NCBI RefSeq assembly: GCF_900112255.1 | Contig: NZ_FOLE01000015.1 | Location: 1 to 39,823, forward strand | Length of the DNA stretch: 39,823 bases | Direction: 5' to 3' | Source: Flexibacter flexilis DSM 6793 | GTDB taxonomy: Bacteria; Bacteroidota; Bacteroidia; Cytophagales; Flexibacteraceae | Shown: positions 8,346-15,629 of the stretch, one piece after another | How the letters are laid out: every line of letters starts with the position of its first letter | How positions within the stretch are numbered: the stretch's first letter is position 1 | Made by a program: the position numbers and the translations under genes | The notes under the pieces: model-generated | What the model saw: only the letters and a program-made list of their open reading frames with translations | What the model was told of the DNA's origin: nothing | The model's database searches: none

Positions 8346-9239
8346 TTACATCTGAACAAGCCGCAAATTATCTACAGCAATAAAATGCTCTTGTGCCCCA
8401 TCTGATTTCCCCAAAATAACAAACTGAAACAGACTACCCGTCTCATGAGAATAGGATTCGGGATACATTTCATCTCCCAAATACACATAAACACGCTTCC
8501 ATTGATTAGCCGTAGCATTGAGCGTCAGACCATAAATATACTGATGTGTGCTAGTAGATTGCACATAAATACCCACACCAATTGGCATGCTGCATTTATA
8601 GCTCATTTCCAAGTAAGTAGGTTTGTACGACGGAATAACAGTACTATCGGTCTGCAACATTTGCAACGTTTCTACCGAATCTTTGGCCGCTCGCATAATG
8701 GCATACTGCTCCCCATTTTCTGGATAATTATCCGTATTGGCGACAAACTCTAGTGGTACGGTACTTTCTTTGCCTTTCTTGATTGCAAACCCTGTAACTC
8801 CCTCAAAACCATCTTCAACTAAAACTTTCGTCGGCGTAAATTTATAACTCGGCGTAAGTTTAGCAGTTTGACCTTTAATAAATTGTACGCTGTGCGTACT
8901 ACGCGAATAAAACGGATATGCTACGCGCTGCGTACGGATGCCATCTACATAAACACCCGCATCTATCCAAACCGTAGCCGCTGAGCCATCTTCATTCGGA
9001 ATAATAGGGATGCGCTTGGCTGGCAACTCGTACGTCCCGATGTATTTAGAATTGACATAAACCCACGCATCCGTAATGCGCTGAATCGGCATTCCATAGC
9101 CATTATTATCAAAACTAAAGGTATCGATTTCTAAATACGCGGGTTCTTTTTGCTCGGGGTTGATAATATCGCAACCCGAAAAACTCGTGAACAAAAACGC
9201 TAAAAATGCGGTTAAAAGTACTGCTCGGTTCATAATCAA
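8346..9239 (-). CDS. Hypothetical lipoprotein
   Basis: A 297-residue lipoprotein of unknown function. The lipobox FSGC places the lipidated Cys at residue 23 after a hydrophobic segment. The body contains a stretch resembling a PEGA-like or beta-sandwich module (ITDAWVYVNSKYIGTYELP), then a C-terminal half with jelly-roll character (LEMSYKCSMPIGVGIYVQ, then a final IAVDNLRLVQM) like carbohydrate-binding or lectin-type beta folds. That reading is an inference from pattern only. A second in-frame ATG (residue 3) is an alternative start. It is upstream of the glycosylphosphotransferase and probably co-transcribed with it. Confidence 0.85.
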   Translation of the reverse strand: MIMNRAVLLTAFLAFLFTSFSGCDIINPEQKEPAYLEIDTFSFDNNGYGMPIQRITDAWVYVNSKYIGTYELPAKRIPIIPNEDGSAATVWIDAGVYVDGIRTQRVAYPFYSRSTHSVQFIKGQTAKLTPSYKFTPTKVLVEDGFEGVTGFAIKKGKESTVPLEFVANTDNYPENGEQYAIMRAAKDSVETLQMLQTDSTVIPSYKPTYLEMSYKCSMPIGVGIYVQSTSTHQYIYGLTLNATANQWKRVYVYLGDEMYPESYSHETGSLFQFVILGKSDGAQEHFIAVDNLRLVQM

Positions 9240-9255
9240 AATACAAGACGGGGTA

Positions 9256-9263
9256 CAAAACTA
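9256..9263 (-). promoter_or_regulatory. -7 box of the lipoprotein gene
   Basis: TAGTTTTG on the minus strand matches TAnnTTTG, 17 bases before the start codon. It is back to back with the pcm promoter at 9287-9294. Confidence 0.5.
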
Positions 9264-9286
9264 AGGCTTTTTTTAGAAGGATAATC

Positions 9287-9294
9287 TATATTTG
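9287..9294 (+). promoter_or_regulatory. -7 box of pcm
   Basis: TATATTTG matches TAnnTTTG; the ATG follows 18 bases later. No clear TTTG 19-20 bases upstream. Confidence 0.55.
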
Positions 9295-9312
9295 TAGGAT
9301 AAAATAGAATCA

Positions 9313-9990
9313 ATGTTTGTAATAGAAGACACATATCGCCAACAAGGACTACGACGCGGCTTGCTCCGTATATTGAAAGAAAAAGGCATCGACAATCCTG
9401 AAGTACTGGGGGCTATTGGCAAAGTCCCTAGACACGTTTTTCTCGAAAGAGCCTTTTTAGAACACGCCTACGACGATAAAGCTTTTCCCATTGGCGAAGG
9501 TCAAACCATTTCACAACCCTATACCGTTGCCCGACAATCCATTTTACTAGAAGTACAAAAAGGCCATAAGGTGTTGGAAATAGGAACGGGTTCGGGCTAC
9601 CAATGTTGTGTCTTGCTTACTTTAGGCGCAAAAGTTTTTTCTATCGAATACAACCAAAATCTTTTCCGAACTTATACCAATTTGTTGCAACGCATGGGAT
9701 ACAATGCTACGTTCCGCTGTGGTGATGGCTCTTTGGGCTGGCCTACTTACGCACCTTTCGACCGTATTTTGGTAACAGCGGGTGCGCCTGCCGTGCCTGA
9801 TGCCCTCATTGCACAACTCGCCCCCAATGGCATTATTGTCATTCCTGTCGGAGCTGACCGACAACAACGAATGCTACGAATACGAAAAGATGCGCACGGC
9901 AATATAACCTCTGAAGACTGCGGCGAAGCGGCTTTTGTACCTTTGTTGGGGGAAAATGGCTGGGATAAGACTTCTTTTTTTAATAGATAA
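9313..9990 (+). CDS. pcm: Protein-L-isoaspartate O-methyltransferase
   Basis: A 225-residue SAM-dependent methyltransferase that repairs isoaspartyl residues in aged proteins. The start is supported by the promoter box 18 bases upstream. Family motifs are all present: PRHVFLERAF (about 39-48), the substrate loop GEGQTISQP (61-69), the SAM-binding VLEIGTGSGYQ (87-97), the acidic SIEYN after beta-2, and ILVTAGAP near residue 155. It ends at a strong UUCG-loop terminator at 10022-10045. It stands alone, with no surE or nlpD as in enterobacteria. Confidence 0.94.
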   Translation: MFVIEDTYRQQGLRRGLLRILKEKGIDNPEVLGAIGKVPRHVFLERAFLEHAYDDKAFPIGEGQTISQPYTVARQSILLEVQKGHKVLEIGTGSGYQCCVLLTLGAKVFSIEYNQNLFRTYTNLLQRMGYNATFRCGDGSLGWPTYAPFDRILVTAGAPAVPDALIAQLAPNGIIVIPVGADRQQRMLRIRKDAHGNITSEDCGEAAFVPLLGENGWDKTSFFNR

Positions 9991-10021
9991 AATGATTTCC
10001 CTTCAGCCAAAAATCTTTGAT

Positions 10022-10048
10022 AAATACGCACTTCGGTGCGTATTTTTT
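10022..10048 (+). terminator. Rho-independent terminator of pcm
   Basis: A perfect 10-bp stem (AAATACGCAC with GTGCGTATTT) closed by a C(TTCG)G tetraloop, running into T6. It sits 31 bases after the pcm stop. Confidence 0.9.
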
Positions 10049-10069
10049 GTATTAATGCTTTATGTATGT

Positions 10070-10195
10070 GCCTCCATAAACTTCTGTATAAGCGTCCTAA
10101 ACTCTTGTATAGCCTCCACGAACTTCTGTATAAGCGTCCTGAACTTCTGTATAGCCTCCACAAACTTACATTATGCCTTCTTAAACTCTTGTATA
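10070..10195. repeat. 21-bp tandem array (six units) in the pcm-Nudix gap
   Basis: Six contiguous 21-bp units start at 10070, 10091, 10112, 10133, 10154 and 10175. Odd units begin GCCTCCA, even units 2 and 4 begin AGCGTCCT, giving a 42-bp higher order. Unit 5 is the most diverged, and a decayed seventh unit may follow to 10216. The minus strand, read from an ATG at 10203, gives heptads such as E-A-I-Q-E-F-R and T-L-I-Q-K-F-V, broken by one stop (10171-10173) in unit 5. The array lies after the pcm terminator and before the Nudix gene. The rest of the 342-bp gap holds only that terminator and A/T-rich DNA. Confidence 0.85.
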
Positions 10196-10332
10196 GGCTT
10201 CATTTAAAGCAGATATGCAGAATTATATGTATTTTTTGGCTTAACAATTAGTTTTTTTGTACCGACAAACTTATCTTTTAGGGCATTTATTAAATATCTC
10301 CTCATTTACATTTTTACATTTAGAATAAAATA

Positions 10333-10899
10333 ATGCTATCCTTCACAGACACTAAGTTATTAGTAGAAAAATATAACGCATTTAACGAAACGGAGGCGGC
10401 TTTTAAGACACAGGTTTTAGACTTTTTGGAAAAAAATCCGCACAACTTCGCCGACCGCCACAATCTCAACGGACATCTTACTGCTTCGGCTTGGATTCTG
10501 GACGCAACCTTCCAAAAATGTTTGCTCATTCACCATGCCAAACTGCAACGTTGGTTTCAGGCAGGCGGCCACATCGAACCCGAAGACACAAGTCTTGAGC
10601 ATGCGGCTTGGCGCGAGGCTACCGAAGAAACAGGCTTGAAAAGTTTAGAAACATTGTCCCGCTACCCACAGATTTGGGACATCGACATTCACCCAATCCC
10701 CGCAAATAAGCAGATGGCGGCGCATTTACATTTCGATATTCGCTTTGCTTTTATGGCCACAGACAAAGAAATTTTGCCACAATTGTCAGAAATTACAGAC
10801 ATTCGATGGATAAATTTGTCCGAATTGCCCAACTACAACGATTCCGAATCACTTTTGCGCATGAAGTCTAAAACATTGGCATTGTGTGAGAAATTCTAA
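10333..10899 (+). CDS. Nudix hydrolase
   Basis: A 188-residue Nudix-fold pyrophosphohydrolase. The Nudix box spans residues 78-102: AGGHIEPEDTSLEH, then AAWREATEETGL, with the metal ligands in R94-E95 and E98-E99. It belongs to the bacterial variety in which the loop before the helix is one residue longer and has Asp in place of the first Glu. The substrate cannot be told from the sequence; candidates are oxidised nucleotides or nucleoside diphosphate derivatives. About 45 N-terminal residues precede the fold (DFLEKNPHNFADRHNLNGHLTA), as in that group. No clear promoter is seen, but A/T-rich DNA precedes it. Confidence 0.9.
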   Translation: MLSFTDTKLLVEKYNAFNETEAAFKTQVLDFLEKNPHNFADRHNLNGHLTASAWILDATFQKCLLIHHAKLQRWFQAGGHIEPEDTSLEHAAWREATEETGLKSLETLSRYPQIWDIDIHPIPANKQMAAHLHFDIRFAFMATDKEILPQLSEITDIRWINLSELPNYNDSESLLRMKSKTLALCEKF

Positions 10900-10912
10900 T
10901 TTTGCACCTTTG
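10882..10912 (+). promoter_or_regulatory. Putative promoter of pdhA
   Basis: TTGT at 10882-10885, a 19-base spacer and CACCTTTG at 10905-10912, one base from TAnnTTTG. It overlaps the end of the Nudix gene and leaves a leader of about 107 bases before the pdhA ATG. Confidence 0.4.
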
Positions 10913-11025
10913 CGTACAGGTTTAGAATTTTTCTGGACTAAAATCACTTTGCATTTAGATTTTGATTTAATTCGCAAATAGCTTTCGTTGCTATACCCTA
11001 TAATACCCCTTAACGGAACAATACC

Positions 11026-12045
11026 ATGAGAGAAAAAAACAAAGTAAAATCGGAGAAAGTAACTTACTCAAAAGAAACGTATCTGTTTTGGTATGAGAGT
11101 ATGTTGCTCATGCGCAAATTTGAGGAAAAAGCAGGACAACTTTACGGCCAACAAAAAATCAAAGGCTTTTGCCACTTGTATATAGGCCAAGAGGCTTGTG
11201 CGGCTGGTTCGGCTTCTGCTTTGCGCAAAACCGACAAATATATTACGGCTTACCGCGACCACGCTTTGCCATTGGCATTGGGTACGTCGGCAAATGCCAT
11301 TATGGCCGAGCTTTTCGGCAAGCAAACGGGCTGCTCTAAAGGGAAAGGCGGTTCGATGCACATTTTCGATAAAGAAGTAAACTTCGTAGGCGGACACGGC
11401 ATCGTGGGAGGACAAGTGCCTTTGGGTGCGGGTTTGGCTTTCGCTGAAAAATATTTGGGTACAGACAACTTGTGTATCGCTTACATGGGCGATGGCGCAG
11501 TACGCCAAGGTGCTTTGCATGAAGCCTTTAACATGGCGATGTTATGGAAATTACCTGTAATCTTTGTAGTAGAAAACAACGGTTACGCGATGGGTACTTC
11601 CGTACAACGCACATCGAATGTAACAGAACTTTATAAACTTGGTTTGTCGTACGATATGCCTTCTGAGCCTGTAAACGGCATGAAAGTAGAAGACATTCAC
11701 GAAGCAGTAAGCCGTGCTGCCGAACGCGCAAGACGTGGCGATGGTCCTACATTCTTGGAGTTCCGCACGTATCGTTACAAAGGTCACTCGATGTCTGACC
11801 CTCAAAAATACCGCACCAAAGAAGAGTTGGAGCAGTACAAAGAGCAAGACCCAATAGAAGACGTTCGCAACACAATTTTGACACAAAATCTTGCAACTGA
11901 AGACGAACTAAATGCCATCGACGAAAAAGTAAAAGAAGTTGTGGCCGAAAGTGTGCGTTTCGCCGAAGAGTCTCCATATCCTCCAGCAGATGAGGTGTAC
12001 AAAGATATTTACGTAGAAGACAATTATCCGTTCATCGTTGAGTAA
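11026..12045 (+). CDS. pdhA: Pyruvate dehydrogenase E1 component, alpha subunit
   Basis: A 339-residue thiamine-diphosphate enzyme subunit that decarboxylates pyruvate and passes the acetyl group to E2. The ThDP/Mg motif is intact from Gly155-Asp156-Gly157 to Asn184-Asn185 (YMGDGAVRQGALHEAFN at the start, VVENN at the end). The family segments GKQTGCSKGKGGSMHIF and YRYKGHSMSDP are also present. The length suits the heterotetrameric (alpha plus separate beta) type; beta is not adjacent on either side. Alternative readings as a branched-chain or acetoin E1 alpha exist, but YRYKGHSMSDP and overall match favour pyruvate. The next 470 bases contain only gene remnants. Confidence 0.92.
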   Translation: MREKNKVKSEKVTYSKETYLFWYESMLLMRKFEEKAGQLYGQQKIKGFCHLYIGQEACAAGSASALRKTDKYITAYRDHALPLALGTSANAIMAELFGKQTGCSKGKGGSMHIFDKEVNFVGGHGIVGGQVPLGAGLAFAEKYLGTDNLCIAYMGDGAVRQGALHEAFNMAMLWKLPVIFVVENNGYAMGTSVQRTSNVTELYKLGLSYDMPSEPVNGMKVEDIHEAVSRAAERARRGDGPTFLEFRTYRYKGHSMSDPQKYRTKEELEQYKEQDPIEDVRNTILTQNLATEDELNAIDEKVKEVVAESVRFAEESPYPPADEVYKDIYVEDNYPFIVE

Positions 12046-12077
12046 TTTTCTTTGAAGTAAAAACAAATAAAAAAATA

Positions 12078-12227
12078 TTATTGAGCAGCAAAGGTAAAAG
12101 TAGCAGTAACTCCATCTTCAATGGTTGTTACTTTTAATTTAGAAGAGGTAAGTTCATTTACTATAGCAGCTGTTATTTCACCATCTGCATCCATCATAAC
12201 AATAGCCGTTTTATCTGTGTCGAACGA
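12078..12227 (-). pseudogene. C-terminal remnant of an unidentified gene
   Basis: The minus strand is open for 49 codons ending at TAA (12078-12080) and reads like a real protein end: DTDKTAIVMMDADGEITAA, then IVNELTSSKLKVTTIEDG and VTATFTFAAQ. An in-frame stop lies at 12228-12230, where the sequence changes to the XRE remnant on the other strand. There is no start codon context of its own. It is best read as the 3' end of a gene whose 5' part was lost. I do not recognise the family. Confidence 0.45.
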
Positions 12228-12469
12228 TTACAAATGTCGCAAGGCAATTACAGAAAAATGAAAATATTTATATTTATATAAGCAAATAACAAACTATTAC
12301 TATTGCCAAAATAGTAGAAATTAATCTTTTTGAAATGTTGTCCTTTCCTTCATCATCTGCATTACCCCAAAAGCCCACAATAGGGATTGATAAACACTAT
12401 GAATTACAAATCCAACAACTTAACGAATACCTAAGGCATATCATCGAAAAACTCGTGGAAAGACAATAA
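12222..12469 (+). pseudogene. Frameshifted XRE-type helix-turn-helix regulator remnant
   Basis: Two plus-strand frames join into the C-terminal part of an HTH_3 regulator. The first (12219-12281) reads VERLQMSQGNYRKMKI, like the recognition helix of the family. The second (12290-12469) reads QTITIAKIVEINLFEML, like the last helices of the same domain, followed by a charged tail (HYELQIQQLNEYLRHIIEK, then LVERQ). The 5' part is missing and an out-of-frame A/T-rich stretch of about 50 bases separates the halves. The second frame has an ATG (12335) that could give a 44-residue peptide, and a hairpin terminator follows 4 bases after its stop. Homology is my pattern reading, not a search. Confidence 0.5.
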
Positions 12470-12472
12470 AAC

Positions 12473-12508
12473 AAATTCCCTTGTAATCAGCTAGTTATAA
12501 GGGAATTT
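12473..12508. terminator. Bidirectional terminator-like hairpin
   Basis: AAATTCCCTT (12473-12482) pairs with AAGGGAATTT (12499-12508), extended inward by TAA/TTA around one mismatch; the loop is 8 bases. It lies between the plus-strand XRE remnant and the minus-strand lipoprotein gene ending at 12517. Confidence 0.75.
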
Positions 12509-12516
12509 ATGGATTT

Positions 12517-12975
12517 TCATATTGCTTTAAATTTATAAAATATAGTAAATGTCCCGTCAATATTTGTCCAAGAATAACGATATTTTAGCGTTGAGTCCGA
12601 AACTTCCACGTATTCTAATTTATTCATGTATTCGCTACTCAACTTAACGTACATAGATTTTTTGTCTGTATTTACGCCCCACGTGCCATTAATAACACTA
12701 TTTTCTCTACATTTCAAATTTCCTTCTTGGGACTCTACTGTATAATCTAATTTATAGGTTACAACATTATCCCTGCTACATTCTGGCAGCACATCCGTAC
12801 TCAATACAGCACTTCCTTTATAATTAGGACTAATAGTGCCAGATTCAAATTTCCAACTTTTAGCAGTCAGCTTAACCACATCAACATCAGGAGGTTGGGG
12901 GTTATCTTTTTTACAAGAAGCTTGACTAAACAAACCCATTAAAAATAAAAAAATAATCGTTCTAACGTTTGCCAT
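12517..12975 (-). CDS. Small lipoprotein, lipocalin-like
   Basis: A 152-residue lipoprotein. The lipobox SQASC puts the lipid anchor on Cys21, followed by KKDN, the Lys/Asp-rich start typical of Bacteroidota surface-exposed lipoproteins. The body begins LTAKSWKFESGTISP and continues with alternating strands (GTWGVNTDKKSMYVKLS, then YVEVSDSTLKYRY), the layout of the lipocalin-like proteins common in this phylum. Function unknown. Composition is more A/T-rich than its neighbours, which fits the accessory nature of the preceding graveyard. Confidence 0.82.
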   Translation of the reverse strand: MANVRTIIFLFLMGLFSQASCKKDNPQPPDVDVVKLTAKSWKFESGTISPNYKGSAVLSTDVLPECSRDNVVTYKLDYTVESQEGNLKCRENSVINGTWGVNTDKKSMYVKLSSEYMNKLEYVEVSDSTLKYRYSWTNIDGTFTIFYKFKAI

Positions 12976-13003
12976 ATTATGTGTTTTAAGAGAATAGAAT
13001 AAT

Positions 13004-13044
13004 AAAAGAGCCGCTAAACTTTTTGTAAACTTAGTGGCCCTTTT
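13004..13044 (-). terminator. Terminator of the DUF5606 gene
   Basis: On the minus strand the arms AAAAG-GCC-CTAA and TTAG-GGC-CTTTT pair with single mismatches between blocks, then TATT follows. It lies 22 bases after the DUF5606 stop and before the next minus-strand gene. Confidence 0.8.
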
Positions 13045-13065
13045 ATTTGTGCAAAATCAAAAGAA

Positions 13066-13488
13066 TTAAGCGGGAGCTTCTTCGGTTTTGGCTACAAACA
13101 AATCTGGAGCGTATTGCACCAAAATATTATACCAAGAAACTAATTTTTTGAGGTCGGAAGTATAAACGCGGCTTTTGTCGCAGTCTTCAATTACACCAAA
13201 CACAAAATCCCAAAGTTCTTTTTCCGAAGACTTAGACGAAAGTTCTACGGTTTTGCCTTCGTATTTCGTAAAAATATCCATCAATACTTTTTCCAAAAGC
13301 ACAGAACCTTCTTTGGATGTGGTATAGATAGAAATTTCTTTCAGAATCGAAACGCGGCTTGTGGCACCTGCTACGATTTTACTTTTTTGAGCGTCAAGGG
13401 TTTCGAGAATTACACCTGTACGTGTTGGTTTGCTAATACGGAAAAGACCGCCTTTGCCTGAAATCGTCGCAATATCTTGTAAGTTCAT
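13066..13488 (-). CDS. DUF5606 domain-containing protein
   Basis: A 140-residue cytoplasmic protein conserved in Bacteroidota and of unknown role. The family start is present (MNLQDIATISGKGGLFRI), followed by ILETLDAQKSK, the short strand KEISIYTTS and the C-terminal SWYNILVQYAPDLF. The N-terminal part resembles a small beta-barrel and the C-terminal part is helical. It is a single-gene transcript with its own terminator. A 12-base motif 40 bases before the start codon recurs before the alpha/beta hydrolase gene at 37934. Confidence 0.88.
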   Translation of the reverse strand: MNLQDIATISGKGGLFRISKPTRTGVILETLDAQKSKIVAGATSRVSILKEISIYTTSKEGSVLLEKVLMDIFTKYEGKTVELSSKSSEKELWDFVFGVIEDCDKSRVYTSDLKKLVSWYNILVQYAPDLFVAKTEEAPA

Positions 13489-13516
13489 ATCTAACGTATT
13501 GTGTGTTGAAAAATAG

Positions 13517-13551
13517 TTTTCGTTAAGAGATTATCAGCACATAAACGAAAA
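13517..13551. promoter_or_regulatory. Inverted repeat around a shared upstream motif
   Basis: TTTTCGTT (13517-13524) and AACGAAAA (13544-13551) form an 8-bp inverted repeat. Between them is AGATTATCAGCA (13528-13539), which recurs exactly at 37971-37982, also about 40 bases upstream of a minus-strand start codon. It could be an operator or promoter element of the DUF5606 gene. Confidence 0.4.
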
Positions 13552-13714
13552 TCGTTGCTGTTTATTGAGCTGTATCCGTATTCTAAGCATTTTTAGAGGG
13601 CGCAAATTTAACAATAAATGCTATTAAAATAACATTGACTGCCAAAATTGAAGCAATGTGATATATATTTCTGCGAAATTTCGTTAGTTTTTCAGCCTCT
13701 AAACAAAAGAAATT

Positions 13715-15589
13715 ATGTTGAAGAAACAAAAATATATCTTCTTGGCTTTGTGGCTGGGCAGTTTTGGCCTCTCGTATGCCCAAAACGATGTGAAGCTGCT
13801 GGAAAAAGGGAAAAAATTTATTGAAGCGAAAAATTTCCCTGCTGCCGTCAAATTTCTGGAAGATGCCGTAACCGCCAATCCAAAAAATGCCGAAGCCAAT
13901 TGGCGATTGGCCCAAGCCTATTTGCAAAGTTCACCCAAAAAACGCGCCCTTACTTTCGCCGAAAAAGCCGTTAGCCTAAGCAATCCCGTACCCGACGAAA
14001 TGTATTTTACGTTGGGGCAAGCGCGGCACATTGCACACGATTTTGATGGGGCGATAGACGCATACAAACGTTCTGACTCAAAGCGTTATAACCGCATAGA
14101 AGTTGCGCGATTGGTGCGTCAATGCGAATTTGGGAAAAAATATGTGGCTTCGCCCACGGCAGCACGTATGTCCAACATGGGCAACGTCGTAAACACAGCC
14201 AACTCCGAGTATTTGCCTTTTATCACTGCCGACCAAATGCGCCTGTTTTTCACCTCGCGCCGCGCCAGCACCACAGGCGGCGAACGCGACCCCGACGACG
14301 GTCTTTATTACGAAGATATTTACATTAGCTACAATCGCGGCGGAGCTTTCGACGCAGGCCAAAATTTACCTTCGCCCATCAACACCAAACAACATGATGC
14401 TTGTATCGGCATTTCGCCCGACGGCCAGACCATGTTTATTTACAGAGGCACAAACGGCGGCGACATTTATATTTCGGAGCTAAAAGACAAGGAATGGAGC
14501 AAACCCGTAGCCTTTGAGAACAACAGCCCCGCGTTTGAGTCGTCGGTGTGTATGTCGGCAGACGGGCGAAAGCTATTTTTCGTTTCCGACCGCAAAGGCA
14601 ACAAAGATATTTATATGTGTCTCCGACAAAAAAACAAATGGGGGCCACCGCGTATTTTGAGCAATAAAATCAATACGCCTTACGACGAGGAATCGCCCAA
14701 CTTGCAAGCCGATGGCAAAACGCTGTATTTCAGTTCCAAAGGCCATAGCAGCATGGGCGGCTACGATATTTTTAAAATCCCGATGGGTGCAGGCGATGCC
14801 ACTGGCGCACCCGAAAATTTGGGTAGCCCCATCAATACTGCCGCTGATGACTTGTATTTTTCACTTTCGGCAGATGGTAAGTATGGTTATTTTGCTTCCG
14901 AAAAAGAAGAAGGTTTAGGCCGCCAAGATTTGTATGTGGTGCGTATGCCGCCGCCGCCTCGTCCGCCAGATGTGGCACTGCTCAAAGGCACAGTGCGCGA
15001 CGAGACGGGCAAGCCGCTCGAAGCGACTATTTCTGTTTCGGACAATGTGAGCAAAGAACAAGTAGCGCAATTCAAATCCAATGGCAGCAGTGGCGAATAC
15101 GTCGTGGCATTGCCAGCAGGCCGCAACTACAACGTAACCATTGAGCAAAAAGACAGGCTTTTTTATTCGGAAAATGTGTCGATGTCTTCGGAAGGTGGCT
15201 ACACCGAATTACGCCGCGAAGTGAAACTTTCCAAGCCCGAAACAGGCGCAAAAATTATTTTAAATAACGTGTTTTTTGATTCGGGAAAAGCTGAATTGCG
15301 ACCAGAATCCGCCACAGAATTACAAAGACTCGTGCAACTTATGCGCCGACTTCCCAAACTCAAAGTAGAAGTAAGCGGCCATACAGATAATGTTGGAAAT
15401 GAAAGGATTAACCAAAAACTTTCGGAAAGTCGTGCCGCCGCCGTACGTACTTTTCTCACGACACAAGGCATAGAAGCCATGCGCCTAACAGCCAAAGGTT
15501 ACGGCAGTGCCAAACCGCTCGGCAACAACGCCACCGCCGAAGGTCGCCAACAAAACCGCCGCACAGAATTTGTGATTACGGGAATGTGA
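13715..15589 (+). CDS. OmpA family protein with PorE-like domain order
   Basis: A 624-residue periplasmic protein with a signal peptide (MLKKQKYIFLALWLGSFGLS, cleavage near YAQ). TPR-like helices occupy about residues 25-130. A PD40/WD40-like beta-propeller follows (about 160-425; repeated blades such as SPDGQTMFIYRG, SADGRKLFFVSD and QADGKTLYFSSK). Next comes a carboxypeptidase-regulatory-like domain (about 437-505) and a C-terminal OmpA domain that binds peptidoglycan (about 515-624, with VSGHTDNVGNERINQKLSES). This order (TPR, propeller, CRD, OmpA) is that of T9SS PorE, which tethers the secretion core to the wall; PorE is a lipoprotein, while this protein has no lipobox. A T9SS cargo at 33068 shows the system is present. 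Its last codons match a direct repeat beyond the Rpn gene. Confidence 0.9.
   Translation: MLKKQKYIFLALWLGSFGLSYAQNDVKLLEKGKKFIEAKNFPAAVKFLEDAVTANPKNAEANWRLAQAYLQSSPKKRALTFAEKAVSLSNPVPDEMYFTLGQARHIAHDFDGAIDAYKRSDSKRYNRIEVARLVRQCEFGKKYVASPTAARMSNMGNVVNTANSEYLPFITADQMRLFFTSRRASTTGGERDPDDGLYYEDIYISYNRGGAFDAGQNLPSPINTKQHDACIGISPDGQTMFIYRGTNGGDIYISELKDKEWSKPVAFENNSPAFESSVCMSADGRKLFFVSDRKGNKDIYMCLRQKNKWGPPRILSNKINTPYDEESPNLQADGKTLYFSSKGHSSMGGYDIFKIPMGAGDATGAPENLGSPINTAADDLYFSLSADGKYGYFASEKEEGLGRQDLYVVRMPPPPRPPDVALLKGTVRDETGKPLEATISVSDNVSKEQVAQFKSNGSSGEYVVALPAGRNYNVTIEQKDRLFYSENVSMSSEGGYTELRREVKLSKPETGAKIILNNVFFDSGKAELRPESATELQRLVQLMRRLPKLKVEVSGHTDNVGNERINQKLSESRAAAVRTFLTTQGIEAMRLTAKGYGSAKPLGNNATAEGRQQNRRTEFVITGM
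15563..15585 (+). repeat. Left 23-bp direct repeat flanking the Rpn gene
   Basis: Begins ACAGAATTTGTGATT and lies in the last codons of the OmpA-family gene (Glu-Phe-Val-Ile-Thr-Gly-Met). It recurs at 16587-16609 with one C/T difference. Confidence 0.8.
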
Positions 15590-15597
15590 TTTGAATA

Positions 15598-15626
15598 AAA
15601 ACCCCGCTAAAATTTAGCGGGGTTTT
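15598..15626. terminator. Bidirectional terminator between the OmpA gene and the Rpn gene
   Basis: CCCCGCTA pairs with TAGCGGGG, flanked by A-run and T-run, with a 5-base loop. It can stop the plus-strand OmpA transcript and the minus-strand Rpn transcript, whose stop is at 15630. Confidence 0.9.
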
Positions 15627-15629
15627 GTT

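Noticed and set aside
9747-10207. Open frames over the first 21-bp array on both strands (138 and 90 codons)
   Set aside because: They overlap the pcm gene or its terminator and owe their length to the period-21 repeat.
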